The position numbers and the translations under genes are program-made. From positions 124,001-188,000 of the forward strand of contig CAZTEX010000001.1 of NCBI GenBank assembly GCA_964612505.1: 64,000 nucleotides of DNA. The letters run 5' to 3'. This stretch comes from JAAZZY01 sp964612505. GTDB lineage: Bacteria > Chlamydiota > Chlamydiia > Chlamydiales > JAAZZY01. How positions within the stretch are numbered: the stretch's first letter is position 1; every line of letters begins with the position of its first letter. Below are positions 8,238 to 17,027 of the stretch, in pieces. The notes below the pieces were generated by a model. The model did not search any database and was not told the DNA's origin. It saw nothing but the letters and a program-made list of their open reading frames with translations.

Positions 8238-9479
8238 TTAATCAGCAACCTTTATGCTTTCGATCTTTTCTGAAAGAGAAAGGTCACTTAATAAAGCTTC
8301 CTTATTGACTATAGCAGTTACAGCGATATCAGACCATATATTTAATGCCGTCTCAATCATATCAATAAAAGCGTAAATAGGAAGGATGAGGCCCATGACA
8401 TCTATAGGAACTCCCATTCCCACCAGAAAGGCGCTTGCTAGAAAATAACAACCCATCGGAACAGAAGCATTGCCTATAGCTGCCAGGGTTGAAAGGAGTA
8501 CCCAAAAAAACATCATAGGGATAGTAAAGACTAAACCGCTCTCAGCAGAGACAAACATCACCGTAATTAAAATAAAGGCGGCGCATCCATTCATATTGAT
8601 AACAGAGCAAAGTGGAAGGGTAAAATTAGCAACTTTTTTAGATATTTTACCTTTATTTACTGCGCACTCGATTGCCAGCGGAAGTGTGGCTGAGGAGGAT
8701 TTTGAAAAAAAGGCGGTCAGTAGAGCGGGGTAGGAGCTTTGAACTGTTTTGATAGGGGAAATGCCTTTGATTTTAAGCAGTATCGGTAAAACAACAATGC
8801 CTTGAACAAGATTTGCCCCTATAACGCAGATGATGTAAAAAGCAAGTGGCTTTACAGCTTGGTAATCATAGACAATTTTTTGTAAGAAAAGTGTTGTAAA
8901 AGCCCAAATTCCAATCGGAATAAATCGGATGATAAAGGAAGTAATTTTAAGAAGTGCTTGAAACAAACTCGAGAACCATGTGTGCAAGTGGACTCGTTGC
9001 TTTTCTGGAAGTGTTAGAACGGCAAACCCAAAAACAGCAGAAATTAAAGCAGCCCCAAAAACGTTATTATCTAAAAAAATCTCGACAAAATTAGTTGGAA
9101 ACATGCTTAGAAGGGTCGCTAAAAAGGAGGGCTGAGTGGGCATGATAATATCAGGACTTGGCGCAAATCCTGTCGAGGGCTGAATGGTGACATAAAAAGC
9201 TAGGGCGATTAGGGCGGCAATGACCGTAGTAATTAAGGTATACTTTAGAACTTTACGTCCTAGAAATTTCATCTCTTTTAAACTATCAAACCCACTAATG
9301 GTGGCTAAAATAGAGAGAAAAATAATAGGAATGCTAATTAATTTTAGAGCTCCTAAAAATAACTCGGAGAAAAATTCTGCAGTTAGCATTAAAAAAGGGA
9401 TCCGTGTTAACCCTGTTATCGCCCCGATAACCAAGGCTAACGAGATATAAGCTGTTGAGCGTAATTGGCTTTTCATCAT
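8238..9479 (-). CDS. Dicarboxylate/amino-acid:cation symporter (DAACS)
   Basis: An inner-membrane Na+ or H+ coupled carrier of the GltP/SstT/DctA family with about eight membrane segments and two re-entrant hairpins. The signature serine-rich loop FSKSSSATLPLAIEC and the MNGCAAF segment of the substrate and ion site are both present. 413 residues is a usual length. Two ATGs (9479 and 9476) follow AGAAAG; the second has the better spacing. The substrate cannot be read with certainty, but the serine dehydratase 25 bases downstream makes serine (SstT-like role) or a C4 amino acid the likeliest cargo. Confidence 0.9.
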   Translation of the reverse strand: MMKSQLRSTAYISLALVIGAITGLTRIPFLMLTAEFFSELFLGALKLISIPIIFLSILATISGFDSLKEMKFLGRKVLKYTLITTVIAALIALAFYVTIQPSTGFAPSPDIIMPTQPSFLATLLSMFPTNFVEIFLDNNVFGAALISAVFGFAVLTLPEKQRVHLHTWFSSLFQALLKITSFIIRFIPIGIWAFTTLFLQKIVYDYQAVKPLAFYIICVIGANLVQGIVVLPILLKIKGISPIKTVQSSYPALLTAFFSKSSSATLPLAIECAVNKGKISKKVANFTLPLCSVINMNGCAAFILITVMFVSAESGLVFTIPMMFFWVLLSTLAAIGNASVPMGCYFLASAFLVGMGVPIDVMGLILPIYAFIDMIETALNIWSDIAVTAIVNKEALLSDLSLSEKIESIKVAD

Positions 9480-9668
9480 ATCTTTCTAGTTAACGTATGC
9501 AACTAATTTTTAGTTTAATTTAAAATTTTTCTTTTAGTTAATTTTCTCTTATAAGTAAAGATTTTATCCGATATTTTAGATAATAACACTTTTAATTAAC
9601 AGTTGTTTTGACTCTTTACAAAAGATGAAATAATTTCTTCTTGTTTTGTAAATAAACATATTTATTTA

Positions 9669-10121
9669 TTAATTATCTCTTTGAGAAAGAATCTTTACAT
9701 TTTTCGCAGCTAAAAATACTTTATAATACAAATAACTAATGGCAGACATAATAAAAATTGTCGCCGAGTAGGCTAGTGCCATTACTCTTAATGGGTTGGG
9801 TAGGTTCATAGCTTTGAAATTGGTGTAGTTAAATTTAGCTTTGATTGTCATGGCAACTAAATAATAAGCAAAAAGGGCTAGATAAGTAAAAAGTGCTATC
9901 AAAGACATTTTTACACTATTGCGAACCCGGCTATATAAAAAACCGCCAAAAATGACGGTATAACAGAAAAAATTGGCCCAAACATCTATTGTGTTTTTTT
10001 CAATACCTTTGTTTTTAAGTATGAAGGGGAAGAGTGAAAGAATAAACAAAATGGCAGAAATGATAATTCCCCAATTTTGCAAGTTTTTTTGAGTTTTGAT
10101 ATATAAAGGTTTAGTATCCAT
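9669..10121 (-). CDS. Small four-segment membrane protein of unknown function
   Basis: A 150-residue protein with four hydrophobic segments (about 17-33, 47-62, 71-91 and 109-132) and short charged loops, so an integral inner-membrane protein. No motif is recognised. Its ATG overlaps the stop of the EVE-domain gene by 11 bases (ATGGATACTAA), making it the last member of the overlapping kdsB-pyrG-ruvX-EVE operon. The overlap argues that it is real and co-translated. Its role is not inferable from the sequence. Confidence 0.75.
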   Translation of the reverse strand: MDTKPLYIKTQKNLQNWGIIISAILFILSLFPFILKNKGIEKNTIDVWANFFCYTVIFGGFLYSRVRNSVKMSLIALFTYLALFAYYLVAMTIKAKFNYTNFKAMNLPNPLRVMALAYSATIFIMSAISYLYYKVFLAAKNVKILSQRDN

Positions 10122-10572
10122 AGGTCCTCATAATTAAGTTGTATTCATTCTCCCGTACAGGTTGAATAGAAAGGCGAGATCCCTTTTTTAAGACAGCCAT
10201 CTGCTGTAGCCCTTCAATTTCTCTGAGCATTTCTAAACTAATTAGGTTAGAAAATTTTTGAACGAATTTGACATCTACCATATGCCAAATGGGATTTTCT
10301 AAGCTAGCTTTTGAATCATAGTATTTACTTTTTGAATCTAGGGCGGTATGGTCTGGGTAGCTTTCTCTTACGATTTCCATGAGACCTACAATTCCTGAAG
10401 GCTTGGCATTGGAATGATAGAAAAAAGCCTTGTCTCCCTTTTTCATCCTATCACGCATGAAATTTCGAGCTTGATAATTTCGAACGCCTTCCCACATCGA
10501 GATGGCATCTTTAGAAAGAGTATCGATAGAATAAGCGGAGGGCTCACACTTCATTAGCCAGTAATTAGTCAT
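10111..10572 (-). CDS. EVE domain protein (modified-base or RNA-binding reader type)
   Basis: About 153 residues that form a single EVE domain, related to human THYN1 and to bacterial proteins thought to bind modified bases. Family features are NYWLMKCEPSAYS at the N-terminus, MWEGVRNYQARNFMRD, GDKAFFYHSN and the GIVGLMEIVRE strand. I use the ATG at 10572 (MTNYWLMK), which overlaps the end of ruvX by 8 bases, rather than an upstream start inside ruvX. EVE proteins have been linked to restriction and stress responses in other bacteria, but nothing here ties this copy to a restriction system. Confidence 0.9.
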   Translation of the reverse strand: MTNYWLMKCEPSAYSIDTLSKDAISMWEGVRNYQARNFMRDRMKKGDKAFFYHSNAKPSGIVGLMEIVRESYPDHTALDSKSKYYDSKASLENPIWHMVDVKFVQKFSNLISLEMLREIEGLQQMAVLKKGSRLSIQPVRENEYNLIMRTYGY

Positions 10573-11017
10573 AATTTGCACAAGAGGGAAGAAGGGAGTT
10601 TTCTTTGAGGCTCAAATAACTTTGTAAAATCAAAGTTGCACAAGCGGCATCGATGACTTTAGAGCGTTTTTTTCGCGACATGTTATTTTCTTTCATTGCT
10701 CGTTCAACCTGAACAGTTGTAAGTCTTTCATCCCATGTTTTAATGGGGATTGTTGTTTGTCTTTTTAACTCTTCGATAAAGAAATTGGTTTCATCACTGG
10801 AAAAGCTGTTTTGTCCATTGAGGCGATAGGGCATTCCAACCACTATTTCTTCAATAGCATAGTTTTGAAGTTCTTGAAGAACAAGCCCAACAGTCTCTTT
10901 TAAAGACTTTTGATTGAGAACTGTTTTTAAAGGAGAGGCAATAATTTTATAAGGATCAGAGATGGCTACACCAATTCGAGCTAAACCATAATCAATTCCC
11001 GCAATTCTTTTAAGCAC
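10565..11017 (-). CDS. ruvX: RuvX/YqgF-type Holliday junction resolvase-like protein
   Basis: RNase H-fold nuclease, reported in different species to act on pre-16S rRNA 5' ends or on Holliday junctions. The GIDYGLARIGVAISDP motif with the first catalytic Asp, VVGMPYRLNGQ, TWDERLTTVQVERAM and the C-terminal VIDAACATLIL with the last acidic residue are all present. The start is a GTG at 11017 that overlaps the pyrG stop by 8 bases. 150 residues is full length. The placement right after pyrG is the order I recall from Chlamydia (kdsB, pyrG, yqgF). Confidence 0.93.
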   Translation of the reverse strand: MLKRIAGIDYGLARIGVAISDPYKIIASPLKTVLNQKSLKETVGLVLQELQNYAIEEIVVGMPYRLNGQNSFSSDETNFFIEELKRQTTIPIKTWDERLTTVQVERAMKENNMSRKKRSKVIDAACATLILQSYLSLKENSLLPSCANYD

Positions 11018-12641
11018 GATTTTTTCTCCTAGATCCCTTTTGCTGCTTTAGCATCGCTTTGATAAAAGCTTTAAAAAGGGGATGAGGTTGTGTCGGCTTA
11101 GACTTAAATTCTGGGTGAAATTGAGCGCCCAGCATCCAAGGATGGCCTTTGATTTCTGCGATCTCACAAAGCATCTCTTTGGTAAACATTCCAGAGAAAA
11201 TAAGGCCATTTTTTTCGAGCTCTTCAATATAAGTATTGTTCACTTCATAGCGATGACGATGTCTTTCTGAAATTTTATTTTTCTTATAAGCTTGATGAGC
11301 TTTTGTCCTTTCTTTAATGTCGCAAGGATAAGCGCCAAGCCTCATTGTTCCTCCCAGCCCCGAGATAGAACGTTGATCTGAAAGCAAGGAAATCACAGGA
11401 TGCGGGCTTAATGAATCGATCTCAGATGAATTTGCATTTTTTAGTCCAAGGACGTGACGGGCATATTCTACAACCATCACTTGCATTCCATAGCATATTC
11501 CAAAATAGGGGATTTTCTTTTCGCGGCAGTATTTAGCTACGGCAATTTTACCTTCCCAACCCCTTTCTCCAAATCCACCGGGAATCAAATAGCCATCACA
11601 CTTAGGTAGGTCTTTAAGGGTTGCTTTATCTTGAATCTTATCAGATTCAATACGCTCAATTTTAATTCGATAACCTAAAGAAAGAGCGGCGTGTTCAAGA
11701 GATTCAAAAACAGATTTATAAGCATCGTGGTGAAGGACATATTTCCCAACAATACCCACGTGGATATAGCCTTTAGGATTTTTAATGACGTTTACAATTT
11801 TTTCCCAATCTTTAAGATCGGCGTTTTTTTTCTTCAAGTTGAGCATATTGCAAATCAGAGTATCTACATTTTGCTGCTTTAAAGTCAGAGGAACTTCATA
11901 AATGGTGTGTTCAACATCGACTTCATCAAAAACGGCCTCTTTGGGAACATCGCAAAAAAGACTAATTTTATCTTTGAGCTCTTGAGGAAGTGGTACTTCA
12001 CTGCGGCAAATAATAATATTGGGAACGATTCCAATGCTGCGCAGGGTCTGTACAGAGTGCTGCGTGGGTTTTGTTTTAATCTCGCCGGCAGCTTTTAAAT
12101 AAGGGGTGTAAGTTAGGTGAATAAAGATAGAGTCAGCGTGGTGTTCGTGTTTAAATTGGCGAATGGCTTCTAAAAAGGGCAGTGATTCAATGTCTCCAAC
12201 GGTCCCACCAATTTCAACAAAAACAACATCTGTTTTTTCAACTTGTTGAGAGCATTGCAAAATACGATCTTTAATTTCGTTGGTGATGTGCGGAATAACT
12301 TGGACTGTTTTACCAAGATAATCTCCTTTCCTTTCTCTCTTAATGACCGTTTCGTATATTTGCCCAGAAGTTGCATTCGACGCTTTAGAAAGAGGGGAAT
12401 GTGTAAAGCGGTAGTAGTGGCCAAGATCTAGATCTGTTTCTGCGCCATCATCGGTCACATAGACCTCGCCGTGTTGAAAAGGATTCATAGTGCCTGGATC
12501 TACATTCAAGTAAGGATCCAGTTTAAGCATGCTTACTTTTAGCCCCTTTTTTTCTAAAAGAAGAGCGATAGAAGCTGCTGTTAATCCCTTTCCAAGTGAA
12601 GAGGAGACTCCCCCTGTTATAAAAATATATTTTATCGGCAT
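11010..12641 (-). CDS. pyrG: CTP synthase
   Basis: Amidates UTP to CTP using glutamine and ATP. The N-terminal synthetase domain starts IFITGGVSSSLGKGLTAASI (P-loop) and includes LKLDPYLNVDPGTMNPFQHG and EVYVTDDGAETDLDLGHYYRF. The C-terminal class I glutamine amidotransferase domain has GGFGERGWEGK, the nucleophile PYFGICYGMQ, and the His-Glu pair in QFHPEFKSKP. 543 residues is complete. It overlaps kdsB by 10 bases and ruvX by 8. Coupling with kdsB makes sense because KdsB consumes CTP. Confidence 0.97.
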   Translation of the reverse strand: MPIKYIFITGGVSSSLGKGLTAASIALLLEKKGLKVSMLKLDPYLNVDPGTMNPFQHGEVYVTDDGAETDLDLGHYYRFTHSPLSKASNATSGQIYETVIKRERKGDYLGKTVQVIPHITNEIKDRILQCSQQVEKTDVVFVEIGGTVGDIESLPFLEAIRQFKHEHHADSIFIHLTYTPYLKAAGEIKTKPTQHSVQTLRSIGIVPNIIICRSEVPLPQELKDKISLFCDVPKEAVFDEVDVEHTIYEVPLTLKQQNVDTLICNMLNLKKKNADLKDWEKIVNVIKNPKGYIHVGIVGKYVLHHDAYKSVFESLEHAALSLGYRIKIERIESDKIQDKATLKDLPKCDGYLIPGGFGERGWEGKIAVAKYCREKKIPYFGICYGMQVMVVEYARHVLGLKNANSSEIDSLSPHPVISLLSDQRSISGLGGTMRLGAYPCDIKERTKAHQAYKKNKISERHRHRYEVNNTYIEELEKNGLIFSGMFTKEMLCEIAEIKGHPWMLGAQFHPEFKSKPTQPHPLFKAFIKAMLKQQKGSRRKNRA

Positions 12642-13369
12642 AAATGCTTTTCTACTTTTTTTAGGTCCTCTGGGTGATCAACACCGATAGCTGGTGAATG
12701 ATCTACAATAACTCGAATTTTATAACCATGTTCTAGAACTTTTAATTGTTCTAGATCTTCTGCTTTTTGTAAAATCGTAGGTCGTAGTTTACAATATTTC
12801 TCTAAAAAATCATATCGAAAAGCATAAACTCCCACATGCTGATAGGCCTTACCTTTGTTTCTCATAAAAGGAATCGGAGACCTGCTAAAGTAGAGAGCGT
12901 TGTAGTCTTGATCAAAAACACATTTTACAACTGACGAGCTCTCTAATAATTTAGGATCTGTCAGGGGGGTTACAAGAGTAGCCATGACGATATCGGGGTT
13001 ATTTTCAAGTAACCGGTAAAGTTTATCAATTGCTCTAGGGTTTAAAAGAGGTTCATCACCCTGTACATTAATAATAATAGCTTTGGGATCGACGTTTTTG
13101 GTCTTTTTGAGGGCTTGGCAAATTCGAGTTGTTCCATTGGGGCTGCTTTTGGGAGTTAAAATGGTTTCGGCTCCAAATTCTTTGGCATGTTTCATAATTC
13201 GCAGGTCATCGCTAGCTATTAAAATATGTTTTATACATTTAGAGCGCTTGGCGTTTTCAAAAGTATGTTGAATGAGTGTTTTATCTAAGATCTTAGCGAG
13301 CATTTTTCCCGGGAAGCGGGTGCTGGCAAAGCGAGCTGGAATAACAATCATTTTTTTATGAGCAGCCAT
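12632..13369 (-). CDS. kdsB: 3-deoxy-manno-octulosonate cytidylyltransferase
   Basis: Activates Kdo to CMP-Kdo for lipopolysaccharide core assembly, so the cell makes a Gram-negative LPS inner core. Visible motifs are IVIPARFASTRFPGKML at the start, IASDD, NVQGDEPLL with metal-binding Asp, YFSRSPIPF, HVGVYAFR and EDLEQL plus GVDHPEDL at the end. 245 residues is the usual length. It is the first gene of the overlapping kdsB-pyrG-ruvX-EVE-membrane protein operon; its stop lies 10 bases inside pyrG. Confidence 0.96.
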   Translation of the reverse strand: MAAHKKMIVIPARFASTRFPGKMLAKILDKTLIQHTFENAKRSKCIKHILIASDDLRIMKHAKEFGAETILTPKSSPNGTTRICQALKKTKNVDPKAIIINVQGDEPLLNPRAIDKLYRLLENNPDIVMATLVTPLTDPKLLESSSVVKCVFDQDYNALYFSRSPIPFMRNKGKAYQHVGVYAFRYDFLEKYCKLRPTILQKAEDLEQLKVLEHGYKIRVIVDHSPAIGVDHPEDLKKVEKHLCR

Positions 13370-13595
13370 GTTATCAGACCTAACTGTTGAAAATTGAAAT
13401 TTTAAGTTTATAGGGGTAAAAATTTATTTCACTAAACAATATTTGGCATATCTCGAATTTTAGTCTATAAAAATTGGTGATTAGTCAGTCTTGTCTAAAA
13501 TGTTTCATTTCTAAGCTTAATCTTTATACAACCTTAATGGGGTAGATAGTATAATTGATCCTCAAAAAACATAATTATTTGAGGTTTATTTTTTT

Positions 13596-14258
13596 ATGGT
13601 GAGTTTAGTCAATAAAGTGGGCGAGTTGTCTAATGCAGCCACTCTTGGAATTGTCAAGGGAGCGAGGAATTTAGCAAATATAACGGGCGTTAGAGATGTC
13701 GCGGCATCAGCAAAAGATATTTATCAAGGTGCTTATGCAAAAGGAGCCCACAAGCTGGGAGAGGGGTTGCTTCGTCTTACTGCGACAGTAGGTGTTATAG
13801 TGGCAGTAGGTCTTTTATTTGAGAAAGCTCTAGATAGCAAAGATTATTGTATTGAAATCCGCTCTGATAATACCACGGCTTATAGATATTTTGGAGAGCC
13901 CTGTGATAAAGACTCGCGAATCAGGACTTTTTGCCAAAAACTTTTTAGCTCAGATATGTATAGCTCAGAAGAGCTGCCAAGAAATAAAGAAGAAACAAAT
14001 TGTTTTGAACAATTAAAGGAGTTTAAATCGCCTGAGCCTGAGGATTTTTATTCAGAAAAAATCCTTTCAAAAATTTCACCTTTAACAGCCCCCCAATTAA
14101 CAGTTTCAGCAAACTTGATTAAAGATTATTGTCAACCGCGCCCTAATAAGTTAGAAGAGCACTATAAAGAACCCTTAGCTTTGTCAGACGTTAGAAGATG
14201 TATTTCTTTGTTACTGGGCTATCGAGTCCTGCTATACAAACTGCTAGAAAAGAGCTAA
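13596..14258 (+). CDS. Unknown protein with one membrane segment
   Basis: A 220-residue protein with a GAGG ribosome site about 10 bases before the ATG. The N-terminal 60 residues are rich in Ala, Gly and Lys and look amphipathic. One hydrophobic segment follows (near 63-82, LTATVGVIVAVGLLF), and the C-terminal 135 residues are soluble with several Cys. The arrangement resembles inclusion-membrane or effector-like proteins of intracellular bacteria, but a single segment is weak evidence. It is convergent with the small gene at 14268. No family recognised. Confidence 0.6.
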   Translation: MVSLVNKVGELSNAATLGIVKGARNLANITGVRDVAASAKDIYQGAYAKGAHKLGEGLLRLTATVGVIVAVGLLFEKALDSKDYCIEIRSDNTTAYRYFGEPCDKDSRIRTFCQKLFSSDMYSSEELPRNKEETNCFEQLKEFKSPEPEDFYSEKILSKISPLTAPQLTVSANLIKDYCQPRPNKLEEHYKEPLALSDVRRCISLLLGYRVLLYKLLEKS

Positions 14259-14267
14259 AAGAACATC

Positions 14268-14510
14268 TTAGCCGTTGAACAGAGAATAATAAGTTTTTAA
14301 TAAATGCAAAATTTTTTCTCTCAATAAATCCCTATCTTTATGAGCAGTATCTGCAAACAGCTTAATTTGATTAAGCATGATTTCTAGATGATGCTTTTCA
14401 GTAGGGGTCATCATTTTTCGAGAGGTAATTTGTGAGTGCAAACGATCAATTTTTTTTCTAAACGCATTAAAGTCCTCTGAAAGCATATCGTCAATTGGGC
14501 CAATTTCCAT
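14268..14510 (-). CDS. Small helical protein, 80 residues
   Basis: A charged, probably all-helical protein (KKIDRLHSQITSRK, HHLEIMLNQIKLFA, REKILHLLKTYYSLF) without a signal peptide. An AAGGAG ribosome site lies 6 bases before the ATG, and the gene follows the TauE permease gene by only 9 bases on the same strand, so the two are co-transcribed. Function unknown; a small partner or regulator of the permease is possible but unproven. Confidence 0.6.
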   Translation of the reverse strand: MEIGPIDDMLSEDFNAFRKKIDRLHSQITSRKMMTPTEKHHLEIMLNQIKLFADTAHKDRDLLREKILHLLKTYYSLFNG

Positions 14511-14519
14511 AAAATCTCC

Positions 14520-15320
14520 TTAAACTAGCATTACGATCCCAAATGCCAATAAAACAAAAATAAAGATTTTCTTCAAATGATCTTCTTTTAAACGATGGGC
14601 CCACTTTACTCCTAAGGGTGTAAAGATAAACGATCCCATTGCAAGTCCTATAGTAGCAGGTATATAAATGTAACCAAAACTGTGGGGGATTTGATAGGAA
14701 ATCGAAAAATAAAGTTGAGAAAGGGTTCCAATCACTGAAGTCACCAAAAGAGAGGTCGCCGAAGTAGCTGCTGCATTTCGAGAAGCAATACCTAAAAAAA
14801 TTAAAATTGGAGCAATCATGATGCCTCCGCCAACACCGAGCATGGAACCTAAAAAGGAGGCTAAAAGGCCCGTAATGATAAAAACTAGGTTGCGTAAAAC
14901 AACGCTCTTAAGCTTTTGATTTTCTAAGCTTTTCGTTTTATGGAAAATTAAAATTAGAGCTGCTGCAAACTCAAGACAACCAAAGATGATCTCTAAAATT
15001 CGAGTTGGCATTGCATCTGAAACAAAAGGTCCAATGATAGATCCAATGACCATACCAATAGATAAATAGCCCAAAATATCCCAACGAATGGCCTTCTTTT
15101 TAATCTGAAAATAAGTAGTAGTGATAGAAGTTATAATCATTACTGCCAAAGAGGTTCCAATCGCTAAATGCATGGGGTAAGAGGCTGTTTCAGCGATAGA
15201 CTTAAAAATCCAATTCAAAACAGGAACAACCAGAAATCCACCCCCGACACCAAGGAGTCCTGAAAAGCAACCAGTTAAGCATCCTAGAGCAAAATAAATA
15301 AAATAAAATTCCCAATGCAT
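14520..15320 (-). CDS. TauE/SafE family sulfite/organic anion exporter
   Basis: Inner-membrane permease of 266 residues with two homologous halves, each opening with the family's Gly-rich motif: GCFSGLLGVGGGFLVVPVL near 16-34 and SFLGSMLGVGGGIMIAPIL near 155-173. Seven to eight membrane segments. Members move sulfite, sulfoacetate or similar anions; the substrate here cannot be read. It is followed 9 bases later by the 80-residue helical gene and is divergent from the hydrolase gene at 15393. Confidence 0.9.
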   Translation of the reverse strand: MHWEFYFIYFALGCLTGCFSGLLGVGGGFLVVPVLNWIFKSIAETASYPMHLAIGTSLAVMIITSITTTYFQIKKKAIRWDILGYLSIGMVIGSIIGPFVSDAMPTRILEIIFGCLEFAAALILIFHKTKSLENQKLKSVVLRNLVFIITGLLASFLGSMLGVGGGIMIAPILIFLGIASRNAAATSATSLLVTSVIGTLSQLYFSISYQIPHSFGYIYIPATIGLAMGSFIFTPLGVKWAHRLKEDHLKKIFIFVLLAFGIVMLV

Positions 15321-15392
15321 TTTTATACTGAAATATTTTGAGTACTACTATATGTACAACCTAACAGATGGGTTTAATTTTAGGAAGTGCCT

Positions 15393-16334
15393 ATGTCTAT
15401 TGATAAAGATATCCAACAACTTATTGACTACTACAATTCTTTAAAGCTTCCTGAATATGGTAAGTCCACTCAAGTGGAAGATATTCGAGCTCTCATACGC
15501 ACTTTTGGCGCAAAAGCTAGCAACCAATTAGCCCCTAATATTAAAGAAGTTCAGGATCATTTTTTTGACACCTCTATTGCTAGGGTTCGAGTGAGAAGTT
15601 TTCAACCCAAGGCCAATACCTATAAAAAACCGCTGATTTATTTTAGAGGTTCAGGTTTTATCATCGATAATTTTGACGATAGTAACGTCTTTTGCTCTAA
15701 ACTTGCCTCCAACTGTGAAACAACTGTCTTAGCTATTGACTATCCATTAGCTCCAGAACATCCTTTTCCAGATCCAGTTGATGCAAGTTATCAGACGTTG
15801 TTAAAAATAGTATCTGAAGCTGATTTATTCGGCATGGACTCAACTGGGTTTGTTTTAATCGGGGAAAGCTCTGGAGCGTGCATTTCTTCGTGCGTTTCTC
15901 AAATGCTTCGCGACAAACACGGACCAACCATAGGGTATCAAATTCTTCTATATCCTGTTACGGATTATAACTTTAAAACAACTTCTTATAAAAAAATGGG
16001 GAAGGGATACATCCTAACAGAAGATAAAATGCGCTGGTATTTATCAAAATATTTCCCAGAAGATGGGGACATGAGCAAGCCTTATGCATTTCCAATGAAC
16101 GCTAAAGACTTCTCTGTTTTACCAAAGAGCTTGGTTATCACAGCGCAGTATGATCCTCTATGTGACGATGGCAAAAACTATGCAGAAGCTTTGAAAAAAG
16201 CAGGGGTCTCTTGTGAGTATTTGTGTTATAACGATCTTATTCATGGATTTTATAAGTTCAATGGCTTAGCCGCTAGCGAGAGCGCCTTTTTAAACTTAAC
16301 CAAAAAAATTAAATCCTTTTTGCGAAGTGTTTAA
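15393..16334 (+). CDS. Alpha/beta hydrolase of the hormone-sensitive-lipase (Aes) type
   Basis: Probable carboxylesterase of 313 residues. The nucleophile elbow is GESSGA (Ser in GxSxG), the acid is in the YDPLCDDG stretch, and the His is in LIHGFYKF, in the right order and spacing for this family. The oxyanion motif that is normally HGGG is instead FRGSGF, so His is replaced by Arg. SD-like AGGAA precedes the ATG at 15393; an in-frame GTG two codons upstream is the alternative. Substrate unknown. The changed oxyanion loop leaves activity in question. Confidence 0.85.
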   Translation: MSIDKDIQQLIDYYNSLKLPEYGKSTQVEDIRALIRTFGAKASNQLAPNIKEVQDHFFDTSIARVRVRSFQPKANTYKKPLIYFRGSGFIIDNFDDSNVFCSKLASNCETTVLAIDYPLAPEHPFPDPVDASYQTLLKIVSEADLFGMDSTGFVLIGESSGACISSCVSQMLRDKHGPTIGYQILLYPVTDYNFKTTSYKKMGKGYILTEDKMRWYLSKYFPEDGDMSKPYAFPMNAKDFSVLPKSLVITAQYDPLCDDGKNYAEALKKAGVSCEYLCYNDLIHGFYKFNGLAASESAFLNLTKKIKSFLRSV

Positions 16335-16368
16335 AGGTTTCTTTATTATCGGACGTTAATAAAAAAAC

Positions 16369-16842
16369 TTAATTTAAAGAAGTTAAAAACTTTAAAACCT
16401 CTTCGACATGGCCTGTAACTTTTGTTTTTCGCCATTCTTTTAACAGCAAACCATCTGGGCCGATTAAAAAAGTAGAGCGTTCAATACCGGCAATTTTTTC
16501 TAAGAAGCTACTTTTTTTATGAACCTGGAAGAGATCGCAGAGCTTTTCATCCACGTCAGAAATAAGATCAAAAGGGAGGTTCAATTTTTCTTTAAAATGC
16601 TCGTGAGACTTCAAAGTATCTTTGGAAACCCCATAAATAATGGCGTTGAACTTTTTAAAAGCCTTATGGAGATCTCTAAAATCCTGGCTTTCGCGTGTAC
16701 ATCCGGGTGTACAGTCTTTGGGGTAAAAATATAAGATCACATATTTTCCAGAGAGATCTGAAAGGTTTCCTTCAATATTAGATGTGGCTACAAAATGAAA
16801 ATTCTCCACTTTACTAGCAAAAATTGACCCTGTTTCAGACAT
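16369..16842 (-). CDS. bcp: Thiol peroxidase of the BCP/PrxQ type
   Basis: Peroxiredoxin that reduces hydrogen peroxide and organic hydroperoxides using thioredoxin. The 157-residue protein has the peroxidatic and nearby resolving Cys in YFYPKDCTPGCTRE, followed by the FRDL helix, VSKDTLKSHEHF, and ERSTFLIGPDG. The length is typical. It stands alone with a gap of about 185 bases to the next gene. It helps resist oxidative stress, as does the MsrB-MsrA fusion further along. Confidence 0.94.
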   Translation of the reverse strand: MSETGSIFASKVENFHFVATSNIEGNLSDLSGKYVILYFYPKDCTPGCTRESQDFRDLHKAFKKFNAIIYGVSKDTLKSHEHFKEKLNLPFDLISDVDEKLCDLFQVHKKSSFLEKIAGIERSTFLIGPDGLLLKEWRKTKVTGHVEEVLKFLTSLN

Positions 16843-17027
16843 TTTAACCCCTTATTTTGAATGACTTATTTGAAAAGCAATATACTAGAAGTTCTTAAAT
16901 ATAAGTTATCTTTATTATTTAATTCAATTTTTTCTAAAAAATGAAGTAAATGCTTGCAAATGATCTTGCAAAGAGTCTCTTGATTTATTATGTAAACCAA
17001 TAGGCAACATTATGAGAGTTTATTTTC

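Noticed and set aside
12170..12431. Frames on both strands inside pyrG
   Set aside because: They are shadows of the CTP synthase gene, whose motifs cover the same bases.
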